Shown: in pieces, positions 1-9,174 of the stretch | Layout: each line of letters begins with the position of its first letter | Position numbering within the stretch: position 1 is the first letter of the stretch | Assembly (NCBI RefSeq): GCF_004327985.1 | Contig: NZ_SJDL01000044.1 | Coordinates: 1-41,313 of the forward strand | DNA from: Marinobacter halodurans | GTDB lineage: Bacteria; Pseudomonadota; Gammaproteobacteria; Pseudomonadales; Oleiphilaceae | Length of the DNA: 41,313 bases | Direction: 5' to 3' | Notes under the pieces: generated by a model | The model's database searches: none | What the model was told of the DNA's origin: nothing | The model's input: the letters and a program-made list of their open reading frames with translations, nothing else | Position numbers and translations under genes: made by a program

Positions 1-2054
1 CGTTGCCCGACGATACCTTTGTCGTGGCCGCCTTCGAGCTGAAGGAGGCCTTATCCCGACCGTTTAAACTGACCCTCAAGCTGGCCAGCACCTTCGCCGA
101 CCTCGCCGCCAGCGATGTGCTGGACCAAGGCGTGGAACTGGTGGTCTGGCAGGACGGCCAGGCCCTGCGCAACGTCCAGGGCGTGGTGACGTCTTTCAGC
201 CGGGGCGACAGCGGCCACCGCCGCACCCGCTACGAAGTCGAGGTGCGACCCGCCCTGTGGCGCCTGGACCTGATGCACAACAGCCGCCTCTTCCAGCAGC
301 AGACCCCGGATGTGATTCTCGGCACCCTGCTGGACGAACGGGGGCTGGTGGACAAGACCTTTGATCTGAAGCGGACTCCGCAAGAACGGGAATACTGCGT
401 CCAGCACCGGGAAACGGATCTGGCGTTCCTGTCCCGGATTGCCGCCGAGGAAGGCTGGCACTACCGCTTTGACCCGACCACCGCCGGTCAGCCCATTGTG
501 ATCGCCGACCACCACCGGGATGCCCCGCAACTCCCCGAGGTAGGCTACAACGCCACCTCAGGGGGTTCCCACAAGACCCCCTGCGTCTTCCAGTTCAGCT
601 ACACCGAGACCGTCTCCGTGGCCGGCGTGGCCCTGAAGGACTACACCTTCAGGAACCCCGCCTACGCCCTGATGCACCAGGCCCATGCGGCGGACCTGGA
701 CAGCCAGCGCAGCGACTACGAGCACTACGACTACCCGGGCCGGTTCAAGGGCGATGCCTCCGGCCAGCCCTACACCGAAGCGAGGCTGGACAGCCTGCGC
801 CGGGACGCCAGCGTGGGCAGCGGACAGAGCAACCGCCCGGACTTCAGCGCCGGCGCCAAGGTCACCCTGTCCGGCCACAGCACCGACACCCTCAACCGGG
901 ACTGGCTGATCACCCAGGTCACCCACACCGGCCAGCAGCCCCAGGCGCTGGAAGAGGAAGGCGGTTCCGAGCCGACCACCTACAGCAACACCTTTAAGAG
1001 CGTGCCCGGGGATACCACCTGGCGGCCGGAACCACCCGAGCGTCCGATCATGGACGGGCCCCAAATCGCCCTCGTCACCGGCCCGCCGGGGGAGGAGATC
1101 CACTGCGACGAACACGGCCGGGTCAAGGTCCGGTTCCCGTGGGACCGCTACTCGAAGAACGACGAACACAGCAGCGCCTGGCTCAGGGTCAGCCAGGGCT
1201 GGGCCGGAGGAAGCTATGGTTTCATGGCCCTGCCCAGGATTGGCCATGAAGTGATCGTCTCCTTCCTGGACGGCGATCCGGACCAGCCAATCATCACCGG
1301 CCGCACCTACCATGCGTCCAACACACCGCCCTACGCGCTGCCGGAGCACAAGACCCGCACGACATTAAAGACCCAGACCCACAAGGGCGAGGGCAGCAAC
1401 GAACTGCGCTTCGAGGACGAGGCCGACAAGGAACAGATCTACGTCCACGCCCAGAAGGACCTGGACCTGCTGACCGAAAACGACCGCACCGAGGTGGTCC
1501 ACCACAACAGCCACCTCACCGTCGACAACGACCGCTATGCCCACATCAAGGCCAACGACCACAGCACCGTGGATGGGGAAAAGCGGGAGAAGGTGGGCCA
1601 GGACCACAGCTTCGACGTCACCGGCACCCTCCACCTCAAAGCCGGCACCGCCTGGCTCAGCGAATCCGGCCAGGAATTGCACATCAAGGCGGGCCAGAAG
1701 GCCGTCATCGAAGCCGGCGCCGAAATCACCCTCAAAGGCGGCGGCAGCTTCGTCAAGATCGACCCCAGCGGCGTCGCCCTTAGTGGGCCGGCGATTAACC
1801 TCAATGCCGGTGGTTCACCGGGGAGTGGGTCGGGGCAGGGGGCGAAGGCGCCGGATAGGCCGGACACCCTGGAAAGTGCCGCGAAGTCCACTGAACCGGC
1901 GGCACTGGCGGAAGTCGGACAACGAATCAACGCGGAAGCCGTCGACGCGAATGACTTGTTTACGGCCGCCGCGGGGCGAGTCCCGGCGGTGCAAACATGC
2001 CAGAAGAAAAAGGACGGAACCTGCAATGCCGAGAATTGCGCCTGTGTTGCCTGA
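1..2054 (+). CDS. vgrG: T6SS tip protein VgrG (TssI), 5'-truncated by window edge
   Basis: VgrG trimers form the spike tip of the type VI secretion tube and carry effectors out of the cell. The frame is already open at the window edge, and the visible N-terminus ([20 protein letters not shown]) is typical of an internal VgrG position, so a few residues lie upstream. The gp27-like region covers about residues 1-340 and includes the [17 protein letters not shown] motif. The gp5 OB-fold starts near residue 357 with the signature [19 protein letters not shown] gp5_C/DUF2345-type repeat region follows ([15 protein letters not shown] onward). The last ~70 residues are a poorly conserved tail rich in Ala, Gly and Ser that ends in a four-cysteine stretch, probably the part that recruits cargo. 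The 3' end overlaps the adaptor gene by 29 bp, which makes a vgrG-adaptor-effector unit. Confidence 0.95.
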   Translation, partial: LPDDTFVVAAFELKEALSRPFKLTLKLASTFADLAASDVLDQGVELVVWQDGQALRNVQGVVTSFSRGDSGHRRTRYEVEVRPALWRLDLMHNSRLFQQQTPDVILGTLLDERGLVDKTFDLKRTPQEREYCVQHRETDLAFLSRIAAEEGWHYRFDPTTAGQPIVIADHHRDAPQLPEVGYNATSGGSHKTPCVFQFSYTETVSVAGVALKDYTFRNPAYALMHQAHAADLDSQRSDYEHYDYPGRFKGDASGQPYTEARLDSLRRDASVGSGQSNRPDFSAGAKVTLSGHSTDTLNRDWLITQVTHTGQQPQALEEEGGSEPTTYSNTFKSVPGDTTWRPEPPERPIMDGPQIALVTGPPGEEIHCDEHGRVKVRFPWDRYSKNDEHSSAWLRVSQGWAGGSYGFMALPRIGHEVIVSFLDGDPDQPIITGRTYHASNTPPYALPEHKTRTTLKTQTHKGEGSNELRFEDEADKEQIYVHAQKDLDLLTENDRTEVVHHNSHLTVDNDRYAHIKANDHSTVDGEKREKVGQDHSFDVTGTLHLKAGTAWLSESGQELHIKAGQKAVIEAGAEITLKGGGSFVKIDPSGVALSGPAINLNAGGSPGSGSGQGAKAPDRPDTLESAAKSTEPAALAEVGQRINAEAVDANDLFTAAAGRVPAVQTCQKKKDGTCNAENCACVA

Positions 2055-2790
2055 AACACCAGAAAGCATCGGATTCGATTCAGCGGCACGTCGTTACGGT
2101 ATTGGACGCGGGCAGCGTTGCCTCCTGCTCGTTGACGCCGCGCAGTTTGAAAAGAATGTCATCCTGCAACGCCTTTATGCCCTGGACGACACGCCGGACT
2201 GGTGCTGGCTGTTTGAGAACAGCGAACTGGCAACCCACGCCGAGGCCGGTCCCCTTGTCGTAGACACCAGGACCAATAGCCGTCTGGTCCAGCATGCGAT
2301 TGCCGAGTGGGCGCGTAGTGGCCTGCTCCTACTGGTTGCTGACCAGCCGAGAGACACGGTGCTTAAGGGCTTGAGAAAGGCGCTGACGGCCAACCTTAAA
2401 ACCTTCGGCCCCACGGTTTTACGAGCCTACGACGCGCGGTTCCTCCAGATCATGAACGCCTGTCAGCCAGAGCGCTTGTCGGCGATGGTCGGGCCGGACA
2501 CCACCTGGCTATGGTCTGTTGATTTACCGGAATCCGTGGAATGGACAGGGCACCGGAGCCTGGACCCAGTCCCGTCCACGTCCGGATTCCATGATCGGGA
2601 GTTCGAACGCCTGCTCGGCTGGGTTTCCGGATGGGCCGCGTGCGCAAAGACGATGCCAGCGGGACGCAGCGCGAGTGCCGAGGACCTGGCGGCTTTTGTC
2701 GCGGCCCAATATCGGTCTGGAATAGATATGCCTGAAGAAGAGACGACCCTGGAAACCCTATGGCAGCATTACGAGCGTGCCAGTGCCTGA
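2026..2790 (+). CDS. DUF4123 T6SS effector adaptor/chaperone
   Basis: DUF4123 proteins (Tap-1/TEC) bind a specific effector and load it onto the cognate VgrG. The 254-residue protein shows the family pattern: an N-terminal [20 protein letters not shown] segment (about residues 27-46), then [14 protein letters not shown] and the helix around residues 90-130. The frame is open further upstream, but only the ATG at 2026 makes sense: it is preceded by AAAAAGGACGG at a normal distance and the preceding sequence is vgrG in another frame. It overlaps vgrG by 29 bp and is followed 78 bp later by the large effector, the usual vgrG-DUF4123-effector order. I infer that it carries the 2869-6336 product. 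The family assignment rests on pattern and context, not a search. Confidence 0.85.
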   Translation: MPRIAPVLPETPESIGFDSAARRYGIGRGQRCLLLVDAAQFEKNVILQRLYALDDTPDWCWLFENSELATHAEAGPLVVDTRTNSRLVQHAIAEWARSGLLLLVADQPRDTVLKGLRKALTANLKTFGPTVLRAYDARFLQIMNACQPERLSAMVGPDTTWLWSVDLPESVEWTGHRSLDPVPSTSGFHDREFERLLGWVSGWAACAKTMPAGRSASAEDLAAFVAAQYRSGIDMPEEETTLETLWQHYERASA

Positions 2791-2868
2791 TTTTCCTGCG
2801 GTGCAATGGATGTAAACGTCAGCCTGTCTGAATTACGGCAGGCCCATGGATGAAAAGGAAAGCGTAGT

Positions 2869-5800
2869 ATGCCTGCGGTGCAAGCGGCCTCATGTAAACC
2901 CTCAACGACCTTCTGGCTGGAACTGACGGGCGAGAAGTCTCTGGACAGCCATCAGTATGCCTTGGTGGATGGGGAGGGCGGCGAAGCGATTCAGCTTGCG
3001 CCGTCTTCCGAATATAAAGGCAGAAGGGGCCCGATCCTGGCTGCGGAAATCTGTGAATCAAAACCGCGATCACTCGTCTTGCAGCTTGAGGGCAAGGAAA
3101 CCATCGATCTCACGCTGATTCCGCAGGAGCCAATAGGTCCCCATGGCCTGAAGGCACCCCAACGGAATGATCAGGACAACCTGATGGTTTCCGTCCATCC
3201 CACCCTGTTCTGTGATTCCGGCGAGCTGACCCAGCCCAGGCCGGTGACAGGCTATGAAGAAAGCATCCCCGGCCCCATTCGTACCGGTTGGATTTACGTG
3301 TTCTTCAACGGCCGCCTGTGGAGGGAGGTGCTGGTCCAAACGGCTGAAAAGGCCGCCCCGACCTTCAAGGATACGAACCTGTCGTCGGCCCGCGCCGAAG
3401 ACGGCACCTTGCAAAGCGAACGGCTACCCACTGGCCCTGAGCTGGATGTCATCCATGTCCCCGCCAAGCTGTTGGGCAAGGCGGTTTATGACAAGGTCTA
3501 CCTGGCGTTCAGCGAAGTCCAGTGGTCACCAGCCTACATCGCGGAACTGGAAGGAAGCGAAACCTATCTCAAGGAACGGTGCCGCGGTGCCACGGCGGTG
3601 AAAGCCTTCCTCGAACGCCAGCCCAGTTCGCTCTACAACGACTGGAAAATCATCGACGACCTTCCACCCATGCGGGCACGCGACAATACCCTCGAGCACG
3701 ACGTGGTTCTGACTGGCCAATGGTTATCGGATGTGGATGGATCCAGAACCAAGACGGCGCAGCAGGCCTTGATCGAACAGCGCAACGCCATCGAGAAGGA
3801 CCAGGATGTCGTTGAGGCGGACTACTACATCGCTGGACCGTCGTTGTATCCGCGCTGGCGCCTGTTGCACCTGGAGGAATCCGACTTACCCCAAATAGAA
3901 ACCGGCCAGGATGTGTTTGAATCCCTCCGGGAGCGCCACCTTCTCGCGCTCCATCTCCGAGATCCCTTACAGGCAGCCCGGCACCTGTCACAGCAATTGA
4001 ACGGGGCTGCGGCGCTATTGCTGTCACTGGTCAATAACGTCAAAAAGCGCCCTTTTGGTACAACAGCGGAGCTTTTTCACAATAACTTTCGTCGCGAGAC
4101 ACTGCCTGATGGTACAGCGAACCCACTCTATATTGAGGAAGGCTGGTTCAACGGCTGGATGGACACGCGCATTGATTACACCGATGCCGGGCGGTTGAAG
4201 CGAACCGTATACGACATTGAGCGAAGCGCCATCAGAGAGTTTCTGGCCCAGTCCCAAGGTGCTATTACGCGCCTGGTTCGTGATGAGCGGGCAGAAAATC
4301 TGACGTCTGTTTTCCGGGACTTTTTCTCACAGGAATCCGGCGATGCTGTTGCCGGATACTTCCAGTGTGATCCATTACTCCAGGCCCTGTCACTCACGCT
4401 CAAAGATATTGATCCGCTGCGCTTACCCCAGGAAACGCCCAGTGATAGCGGTGAGAATCCGCAATCCCTGGGCTTGGCTATTGTCACCGGGGAGCATCCG
4501 CTGGGGAAGATGTTATTGCCGCATGTGGAAGCTGGCGAAGAAGTGCGTATCGCCCAGGCATCGGTTCCTAAACTTAAGGCCATGGTCAGCGCCCTGGAAG
4601 ACCGGGGGCATGAGCTGCACTCGTTGGAAGCCAACGTATTACGTGAAATAGCCGACCACCAGGAAGAAGAGGTGGCCCCTGATGTCACGGCCGCAACGGC
4701 GGCGGTTAGGAGCTCTTTTCGCACGGCTTCGCCGATAGCGGGGAGTATCGCTAATTGGTGGCTGTCTTCGGTGGTTGCTGAGCTGAAAAAATCGGGAGAC
4801 GTGTTCAAGGTCAAGGTCGAACGGATCAAGGGCGCTTTCAAAGGGTTTGCGGACGCAGCCATTGCCGGCCGGACCCGGTTGCAGTTCGAAGGCGCCGACG
4901 ATGGGCGCTGGGCCATTTTTATAGAAGCCCTGGACGAACAGGGCAAGGTACTGACGTCGGGGGCGACGGCAGCCGCAGCCTATAACGTTGTGGATGCGAA
5001 CAGCTTCAACGGAAAGGTCCAAAATAAGCGCATTGGACGCTGGCTGCATCAGTCTGCGACGAGTCCTACGGGTTTCCCTGGAATTTTGGTGGTTTTTGAT
5101 GTTTGGAATCTATGTTCGAAACTTCAGGTAGTTATTGATAAAGGTGGCATACTGAATGCCGCATGGGTATTTAGTGCCATTGCAGACTTGGGAATTAGTA
5201 GCGCTAACCTGATTTCTCATTTACCGATTCACTATGGGTGGCAGGAGCGTTACATACCAAAATGGCAAAAAGAGGCGGGATGGTTCAAGTCGTTTGCCAG
5301 CAAGGTCAATGCGGGCAGTTCTCGGGCCGAGACTGTGGCCAGAAGCCGGTTAGGCGCAGCAGGTTACATTGCGGGAAATGCTCTAACGGCCTTGATGCTT
5401 ATCGACACGGCAAAAACCTTCTTCAACGGCCATCGGCGTGAAGGCTTTGTAAAACTGGCCCAAACGAGTGCAGTTCTGGGCATGGTAAATTCCGATATTA
5501 TCGCGGCCCGGATCGCAACGCCGGCTGCCAAGCGGGTGATCGAAAGCACCAGTGCCCAAGCCATAATGCGCCTTTTGCCGCGCCAAATGGCCTTAGCGGC
5601 GGGATGGACCGGAACCGTCGCTTCCGGCTGGATAACCGCCATCGGCTTTGGCATCTTCATGTGGTGCGAGCGGATTCGCTACAGCGTTATGGATGACGGC
5701 GTCAGTCAATGGCTGCGGGCGGGCCCCTTTTCCGGTGAACAGGACCAACAAACGGATGCTTACGAATCCGAGGCCAATGCCTATCTTGGACTCGTCAAGG

Positions 5801-6336
5801 CGATGACGCCAGCCTCGTTTATGCGGATTCCTGAAAGCCGGTTGCAGGCGTGGTTGGACGACAACAAACTGTCATTCTGGTCGGAAGATGCGGCTGCGGT
5901 GTTGAGCTTTGCCAGCCCGGTTTTCACGTTGACCGGAAAACCGGTCGAGATTGAACTGGAGCTGACCTATAGCCAACGCCGCTACCGCATTGACGGTATT
6001 AACGGCGTTGGCGGCTGGGACACCACTACGCTCGAGCGTGACACGAGGCAACTGGCCACGCGGTCGAAAGCTGATGCGGAAGTGTCGGGAATTATCCATC
6101 AATCCGTTGAAATCAGGTACAGCGAAAGCCGTCAAGCCATCGATTTTATGATTGTCAAGGCCCAGCTCCGAGGCCTTACCGCCCAGGCGCCCTACGAACA
6201 TGTCGAAACGGACTATGCGGTGAAACGCCTAAAGCTGACGTTCGAGGTGGATGTCTGGCAACGATCCTCGGGCCAGTACGAGTCCCAGGAAATCTCACTC
6301 GTTATGGAGGACCTGGACATTGAGCGAATGCACTGA
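2869..6336 (+). CDS. MIX-motif T6SS effector, VasX/BTH_I2691-like, with membrane segments
   Basis: This 1155-residue protein is the likely toxin of the T6SS module. The N-terminal region carries both halves of the MIX marker of T6SS effectors: IRTGWIYVF at residues 137-145 matches hRxGhhYhh, and YLAFSEVQWS at 211-220 matches hhhF(S/T)xxxWS. That layout fits the VasX N-terminal/BTH_I2691-type family. The middle is soluble and helical. From about residue 730 hydrophobic stretches appear, notably GYIAGNALTALMLID (~830) and WTGTVASGWITAIGFGIFMW (~910), followed by a beta-rich C-terminal domain of ~220 residues. No catalytic motif is evident, so membrane permeabilisation is the most plausible activity (inference). 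The ATG at 2869 has AAGGAA 8 nt upstream. The 3' end overlaps the next gene by 17 bp. A block near 5080-5240 is noticeably AT-richer than the rest. Confidence 0.85.
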   Translation: MPAVQAASCKPSTTFWLELTGEKSLDSHQYALVDGEGGEAIQLAPSSEYKGRRGPILAAEICESKPRSLVLQLEGKETIDLTLIPQEPIGPHGLKAPQRNDQDNLMVSVHPTLFCDSGELTQPRPVTGYEESIPGPIRTGWIYVFFNGRLWREVLVQTAEKAAPTFKDTNLSSARAEDGTLQSERLPTGPELDVIHVPAKLLGKAVYDKVYLAFSEVQWSPAYIAELEGSETYLKERCRGATAVKAFLERQPSSLYNDWKIIDDLPPMRARDNTLEHDVVLTGQWLSDVDGSRTKTAQQALIEQRNAIEKDQDVVEADYYIAGPSLYPRWRLLHLEESDLPQIETGQDVFESLRERHLLALHLRDPLQAARHLSQQLNGAAALLLSLVNNVKKRPFGTTAELFHNNFRRETLPDGTANPLYIEEGWFNGWMDTRIDYTDAGRLKRTVYDIERSAIREFLAQSQGAITRLVRDERAENLTSVFRDFFSQESGDAVAGYFQCDPLLQALSLTLKDIDPLRLPQETPSDSGENPQSLGLAIVTGEHPLGKMLLPHVEAGEEVRIAQASVPKLKAMVSALEDRGHELHSLEANVLREIADHQEEEVAPDVTAATAAVRSSFRTASPIAGSIANWWLSSVVAELKKSGDVFKVKVERIKGAFKGFADAAIAGRTRLQFEGADDGRWAIFIEALDEQGKVLTSGATAAAAYNVVDANSFNGKVQNKRIGRWLHQSATSPTGFPGILVVFDVWNLCSKLQVVIDKGGILNAAWVFSAIADLGISSANLISHLPIHYGWQERYIPKWQKEAGWFKSFASKVNAGSSRAETVARSRLGAAGYIAGNALTALMLIDTAKTFFNGHRREGFVKLAQTSAVLGMVNSDIIAARIATPAAKRVIESTSAQAIMRLLPRQMALAAGWTGTVASGWITAIGFGIFMWCERIRYSVMDDGVSQWLRAGPFSGEQDQQTDAYESEANAYLGLVKAMTPASFMRIPESRLQAWLDDNKLSFWSEDAAAVLSFASPVFTLTGKPVEIELELTYSQRRYRIDGINGVGGWDTTTLERDTRQLATRSKADAEVSGIIHQSVEIRYSESRQAIDFMIVKAQLRGLTAQAPYEHVETDYAVKRLKLTFEVDVWQRSSGQYESQEISLVMEDLDIERMH

Positions 6337-7342
6337 CAGCGTGGAACAAGGGACGAGCCCCTATCGGGACACTACCTTTCGGTCTGATGCCATCCCCCGG
6401 CAGGCTCCACTGAACGATCCAGGCGCTTTTGCCCGGGCCCTGGAAGGCTTGAACACGCTTGAGCGGCTGCCCACAGGCAGCTATGCGGGCCTGGACATTG
6501 ATGTGAACCCAGAGGTGGTCGAAAGCTTCCAGGAGCGCGCCGCCGGTGAAGTGAGATTGGCGGGGCCACCGTGGAATCATGAAGTTAAACCAACAAATCT
6601 TATTAAAACTCGTTGGCAAGTCATATTGTTGTTTGCATCAGGTTTGATTGATCCATTTATTTTTTGGTTTTTCTTTATTTGCGGATTTCTCACATATTTA
6701 GTTGTTCTCTTTGCACATGGATTTATGGCCTCAATTAGCGAGGGGATATGGCCAATGCTTTGCATTGGGGGGCTCCATGTCTTCTTTCGATACCCCTTCG
6801 CTTGGTACTTGGAACGCCACCCGGAAGTCATGGTCCGGGACTTGGGTTGTGGCTTTTTCCGCACAACGGGCAAGATCAAATTTCGCACCTATTGGGGCAA
6901 GGAGACGTTTGAAGCCCCCTTTATCGAGTTCGATCCCTACATCACGTACCACGTCCAGCCCAATGGGCCAGTGGAGAACAAACTGATCCTGCGCCACCGG
7001 TATTCCGGCCAACAGACCGAGGTGGCCACCGTGCCGGATAGCCGGCGGTACGAGCTTTATGCCGACTGGGACCAGTTGCAACGCTACATGGACGTGAGTC
7101 AGCCCCTGCCGGACATCCCGGCCTTGGAAGCCTACCGGTCCCTCGACCCCACAACCGCTGCCTACGATGCGGCCGGCAAACGGGGCCGACCCGCGAATTA
7201 TTGGGTCACACTGGACCTGGAGTGGTGGAAACGGGAGGGTTATCCCGAGCACATGAAAAAGATCCGGGAATTCCCCTGGGAGAGTCTGGAAGACAAGATG
7301 GAAAACAGCGTGCCGAATTTGCGCGAGGCCGCGATGGCCTGA
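6320..7342 (+). CDS. DUF6708-like membrane protein, candidate immunity partner
   Basis: I place the start at TTG 6320, which has GGAGG 9 nt upstream inside the effector's last codons; an in-frame GTG at 6341 is an alternative. The resulting protein is ~340 residues. Two or three closely spaced membrane helices (about residues 98-155, including VILLFASGLIDPFIFWFFF and a second hydrophobic stretch) precede a cytoplasmic domain with MVRDLGCGFFRTTGK and ETFEAPFIEFDPY. This fits what I recall of DUF6708 proteins found beside T6SS effectors. Its overlap with a membrane-targeting effector suggests an immunity role, but that is inference; it could also be an accessory protein. The membrane-helix coding block (6570-6760) is strikingly AT-rich in an otherwise GC-rich gene. 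A degraded paralogue follows immediately. Confidence 0.7.
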   Translation: MSECTDSVEQGTSPYRDTTFRSDAIPRQAPLNDPGAFARALEGLNTLERLPTGSYAGLDIDVNPEVVESFQERAAGEVRLAGPPWNHEVKPTNLIKTRWQVILLFASGLIDPFIFWFFFICGFLTYLVVLFAHGFMASISEGIWPMLCIGGLHVFFRYPFAWYLERHPEVMVRDLGCGFFRTTGKIKFRTYWGKETFEAPFIEFDPYITYHVQPNGPVENKLILRHRYSGQQTEVATVPDSRRYELYADWDQLQRYMDVSQPLPDIPALEAYRSLDPTTAAYDAAGKRGRPANYWVTLDLEWWKREGYPEHMKKIREFPWESLEDKMENSVPNLREAAMA

Positions 7343-7353
7343 TTACCCGCGCC

Positions 7354-7730
7354 GTTGGCGGATGCTATGAAAAAACTGGGAAAGAGGTGTTTACGCGCCC
7401 TTTATCGAGCTCGATGCCTACTGAGTCCGGCCATGGCGGCCGCTATTACAACCTGGTCCTCCAGTATCGCTATAGCGACCAGCGGCTCTGGATGAAAGGG
7501 CTGTTAACCGATGCGCTGAATCCCCGCCTATTGAGGCATGATTCAGCAACTCATGGACGCGGGCCCCCGGACGGACCCATCTTCGACCCCTTCCGCCATC
7601 GCGATCCGGTGGGCCGAAGCGGATGCCCGTACCGGTCGCGACCCTTTCAAGTGGCGTAAAATCACGCCCGAATCTTGGCGGGAGCATTACGAGCCAACGT
7701 ATAGAGCGCGACTATCAAGTACGAACTGGA
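7354..7730 (+). pseudogene. Decayed second copy of the DUF6708-like gene
   Basis: No single frame is open here, but three successive frames resemble the C-terminal half of the 6320-7342 product. The sequence at 7384-7422 encodes EVF followed, after a +1 shift, by PFIELDAY and a stop, matching ETFEAPFIEFDPY. At 7434-7492 GGRYYNLVLQYRYSDQR matches the intact gene's ENKLILRHRYSGQQ. From 7540 IQQLMDAG matches LQRYMDVS, and ARTGRDPFKW near 7630 may correspond to the GRPANYW segment. At least two frameshifts separate these pieces. The remnant lies 12 bp after the intact gene, as expected for a tandem array of immunity-type genes. The edges are approximate. Nothing recognisable follows between 7730 and 7906 apart from a run of nine G at 7794-7802. 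Confidence 0.65.
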
Positions 7731-7906
7731 ACCGCACCTGCATTATGGATGCCCGTATTGAAGGAAGGGGTATCCTCGTCAATGAACCGCCCCGGGGGGG
7801 GGTATCCTGGCGTGATCGAAGTTGCCGGAGCGTAACGTGTGTCGCCCCAGCCGCAATAGCGACAATAACAACGTCTTGTTGCATGCCCAATGTATAATAT
7901 TTTAGT

Positions 7907-8149
7907 TTACGACACATCTTTTGTTAAAAGTTTGTAGTCCTCAATGTAGTGATGGCCACTTGGAATAACTACGGGCTCCCCACAGCACGGGCAATTCGCA
8001 TTTACATTTATCGCCCCGTTGTAATTTACCCCTTCAGGAAGCTGCATGGTAATTGTGCTATTTGTCCCCTTTGCGCAAGTATAGTCACGCGTTACCTGAA
8101 CATAAACTTCTGCAGATATAACGCCGTCCTTTAGTGTGATCTTTGGCAT
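7907..8149 (-). CDS. Small hypothetical protein with a CPCC cluster
   Basis: An 80-residue protein I do not recognise. The start is the ATG at 8149 (MPKITLKDG), with GAAGG 10 nt upstream; a TTG two codons earlier is less likely. The N-terminal half looks like short beta strands, and a central NANCPCCGEPVVI segment has three cysteines in CPCC arrangement that could bind metal (inference). No signal peptide or membrane segment is seen. Its base composition is far more AT-rich than the flanking genes. It lies in the foreign-looking patch after the T6SS module, so it may be cargo or an orphan gene of that island, but nothing in it supports a specific function. Confidence 0.5.
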   Translation of the reverse strand: MPKITLKDGVISAEVYVQVTRDYTCAKGTNSTITMQLPEGVNYNGAINVNANCPCCGEPVVIPSGHHYIEDYKLLTKDVS

Positions 8150-8357
8150 AAACAAAAACCTTCAAAATCTTATTTTTCGTTAAACATTCCAAGCAGCATT
8201 GTCTATAACGAGATTTAGAAACACCTCAGCCTTTTGCCATCGGCGCACCTACGTAAAATATGGCATCATTCATCAATGATAAGGATCAACTCCATTTTCA
8301 TGATTGTTTATCGATCAATCTTGACTGTAAAGATGCTTTCTCCCTTTTTCTACAGCC

Positions 8358-8400
8358 TACCCGCTGCGCTCGCCGGTATACCACAGGAGCGCAGCGAGTA
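8358..8400. repeat. GC-rich hairpin in an AT-rich intergenic stretch
   Basis: The arms CGCTGCGCTC (8362-8371) and GAGCGCAGCG (8387-8396) are perfect inverted copies around a 15-nt loop. Three further pairs (TAC/GTA) follow after one mismatch. It lies between two minus-strand genes. There is no T-run in the right place on either strand, so it is not a simple terminator. The rest of 8150-8430 is AT-rich and holds nothing I recognise. Confidence 0.5.
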
Positions 8401-8430
8401 ACTATCAAAAAAGTTCCTTGTTACACCTAC

Positions 8431-9042
8431 CTATTTCAGTCCGATTGCCGTAACAACCAGCGCAATCGCAACCCCAATTACTATCTTGCCCCAGCCTGTA
8501 TTATGCCAAGCAGGATCATCATTTGTTGCGTTGCTTATTGCAATGTCAATGGTGGCTGACTCACTCAAGGTCTCAAGTCCTGCATCCTTACGCATTTCAC
8601 GCAAAGCGATTTCTTTTTCGATATCAGATTTCAGCTCATGAAATTTTTCACGCAACATGCGATGGTCAGCTATAAACAACGCGCAGATGCCGACAACAAC
8701 AACTGGAGGCGTAATAACTTTATAGAAATCTATGATACTTTTAGTTTCAAATGGCGCTGCTGGCAGAATTTCCCAAAGATTTCTCAAAGGAAACACCCAA
8801 GTCTTTTCAAAAATCCACTTGATGCCTTCATTTATATGAAGCGCAAGAGGAAAGTTGCTGCCATCTGTCAAGAAATACATCCCTTTAATTACCGTCATCA
8901 AGAAATAAACAACAGCCAAAAGAGCTATCAAATAAGCCACTCTAGAGCGCTTACTTGATTTTCTTAGCTTATCTGTAAACTTCAACTCAAGCTCCCTCTT
9001 CAACAAGAAATGTAACATCCGTATATAAATCGCTGCGATCAC
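8431..9042 (-). CDS. Hypothetical membrane protein in AT-rich patch
   Basis: Up to 203 residues, not recognised. The start is uncertain: the longest frame begins at GTG 9042 with GGAAC only a few bases upstream, while an ATG at 9018 (MLHFLLKRE) has no clear ribosome binding site. Three membrane segments are visible: SRVAYLIALLAVVYFLMTVI near residue 33, ITPPVVVVGICALFI near 110, and GKIVIGVAIALVVTAIGL at the very C-terminus. Between the last two is a charged, coiled-coil-like stretch (REKFHELKSDIEKEIALREM). Composition is much lower in GC than the chromosome around it, which suggests recent acquisition. The neighbour is the small CPCC protein on the same strand, 280 bp downstream. Function unknown. 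Confidence 0.55.
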   Translation of the reverse strand: MIAAIYIRMLHFLLKRELELKFTDKLRKSSKRSRVAYLIALLAVVYFLMTVIKGMYFLTDGSNFPLALHINEGIKWIFEKTWVFPLRNLWEILPAAPFETKSIIDFYKVITPPVVVVGICALFIADHRMLREKFHELKSDIEKEIALREMRKDAGLETLSESATIDIAISNATNDDPAWHNTGWGKIVIGVAIALVVTAIGLK

Positions 9043-9174
9043 CGTTCCAACGACTTACATCTCAATTCAAATATTCCAAAATCTACGGATAAAATCCATG
9101 CAGATTAACAAGTTTTGACCATTCGCCTGATTTTTCTATAGTAAGAACAGCCGTAAGGATTAGGGAGTCTCTGA

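Noticed and set aside
8358-8400. Hairpin considered as an integron attC site
   Set aside because: The long stem and AT-rich cassette-like genes suggested it, but I see no paired GTTRRRY/RYYYAAC core sites or the expected extrahelical bases, and no integrase.
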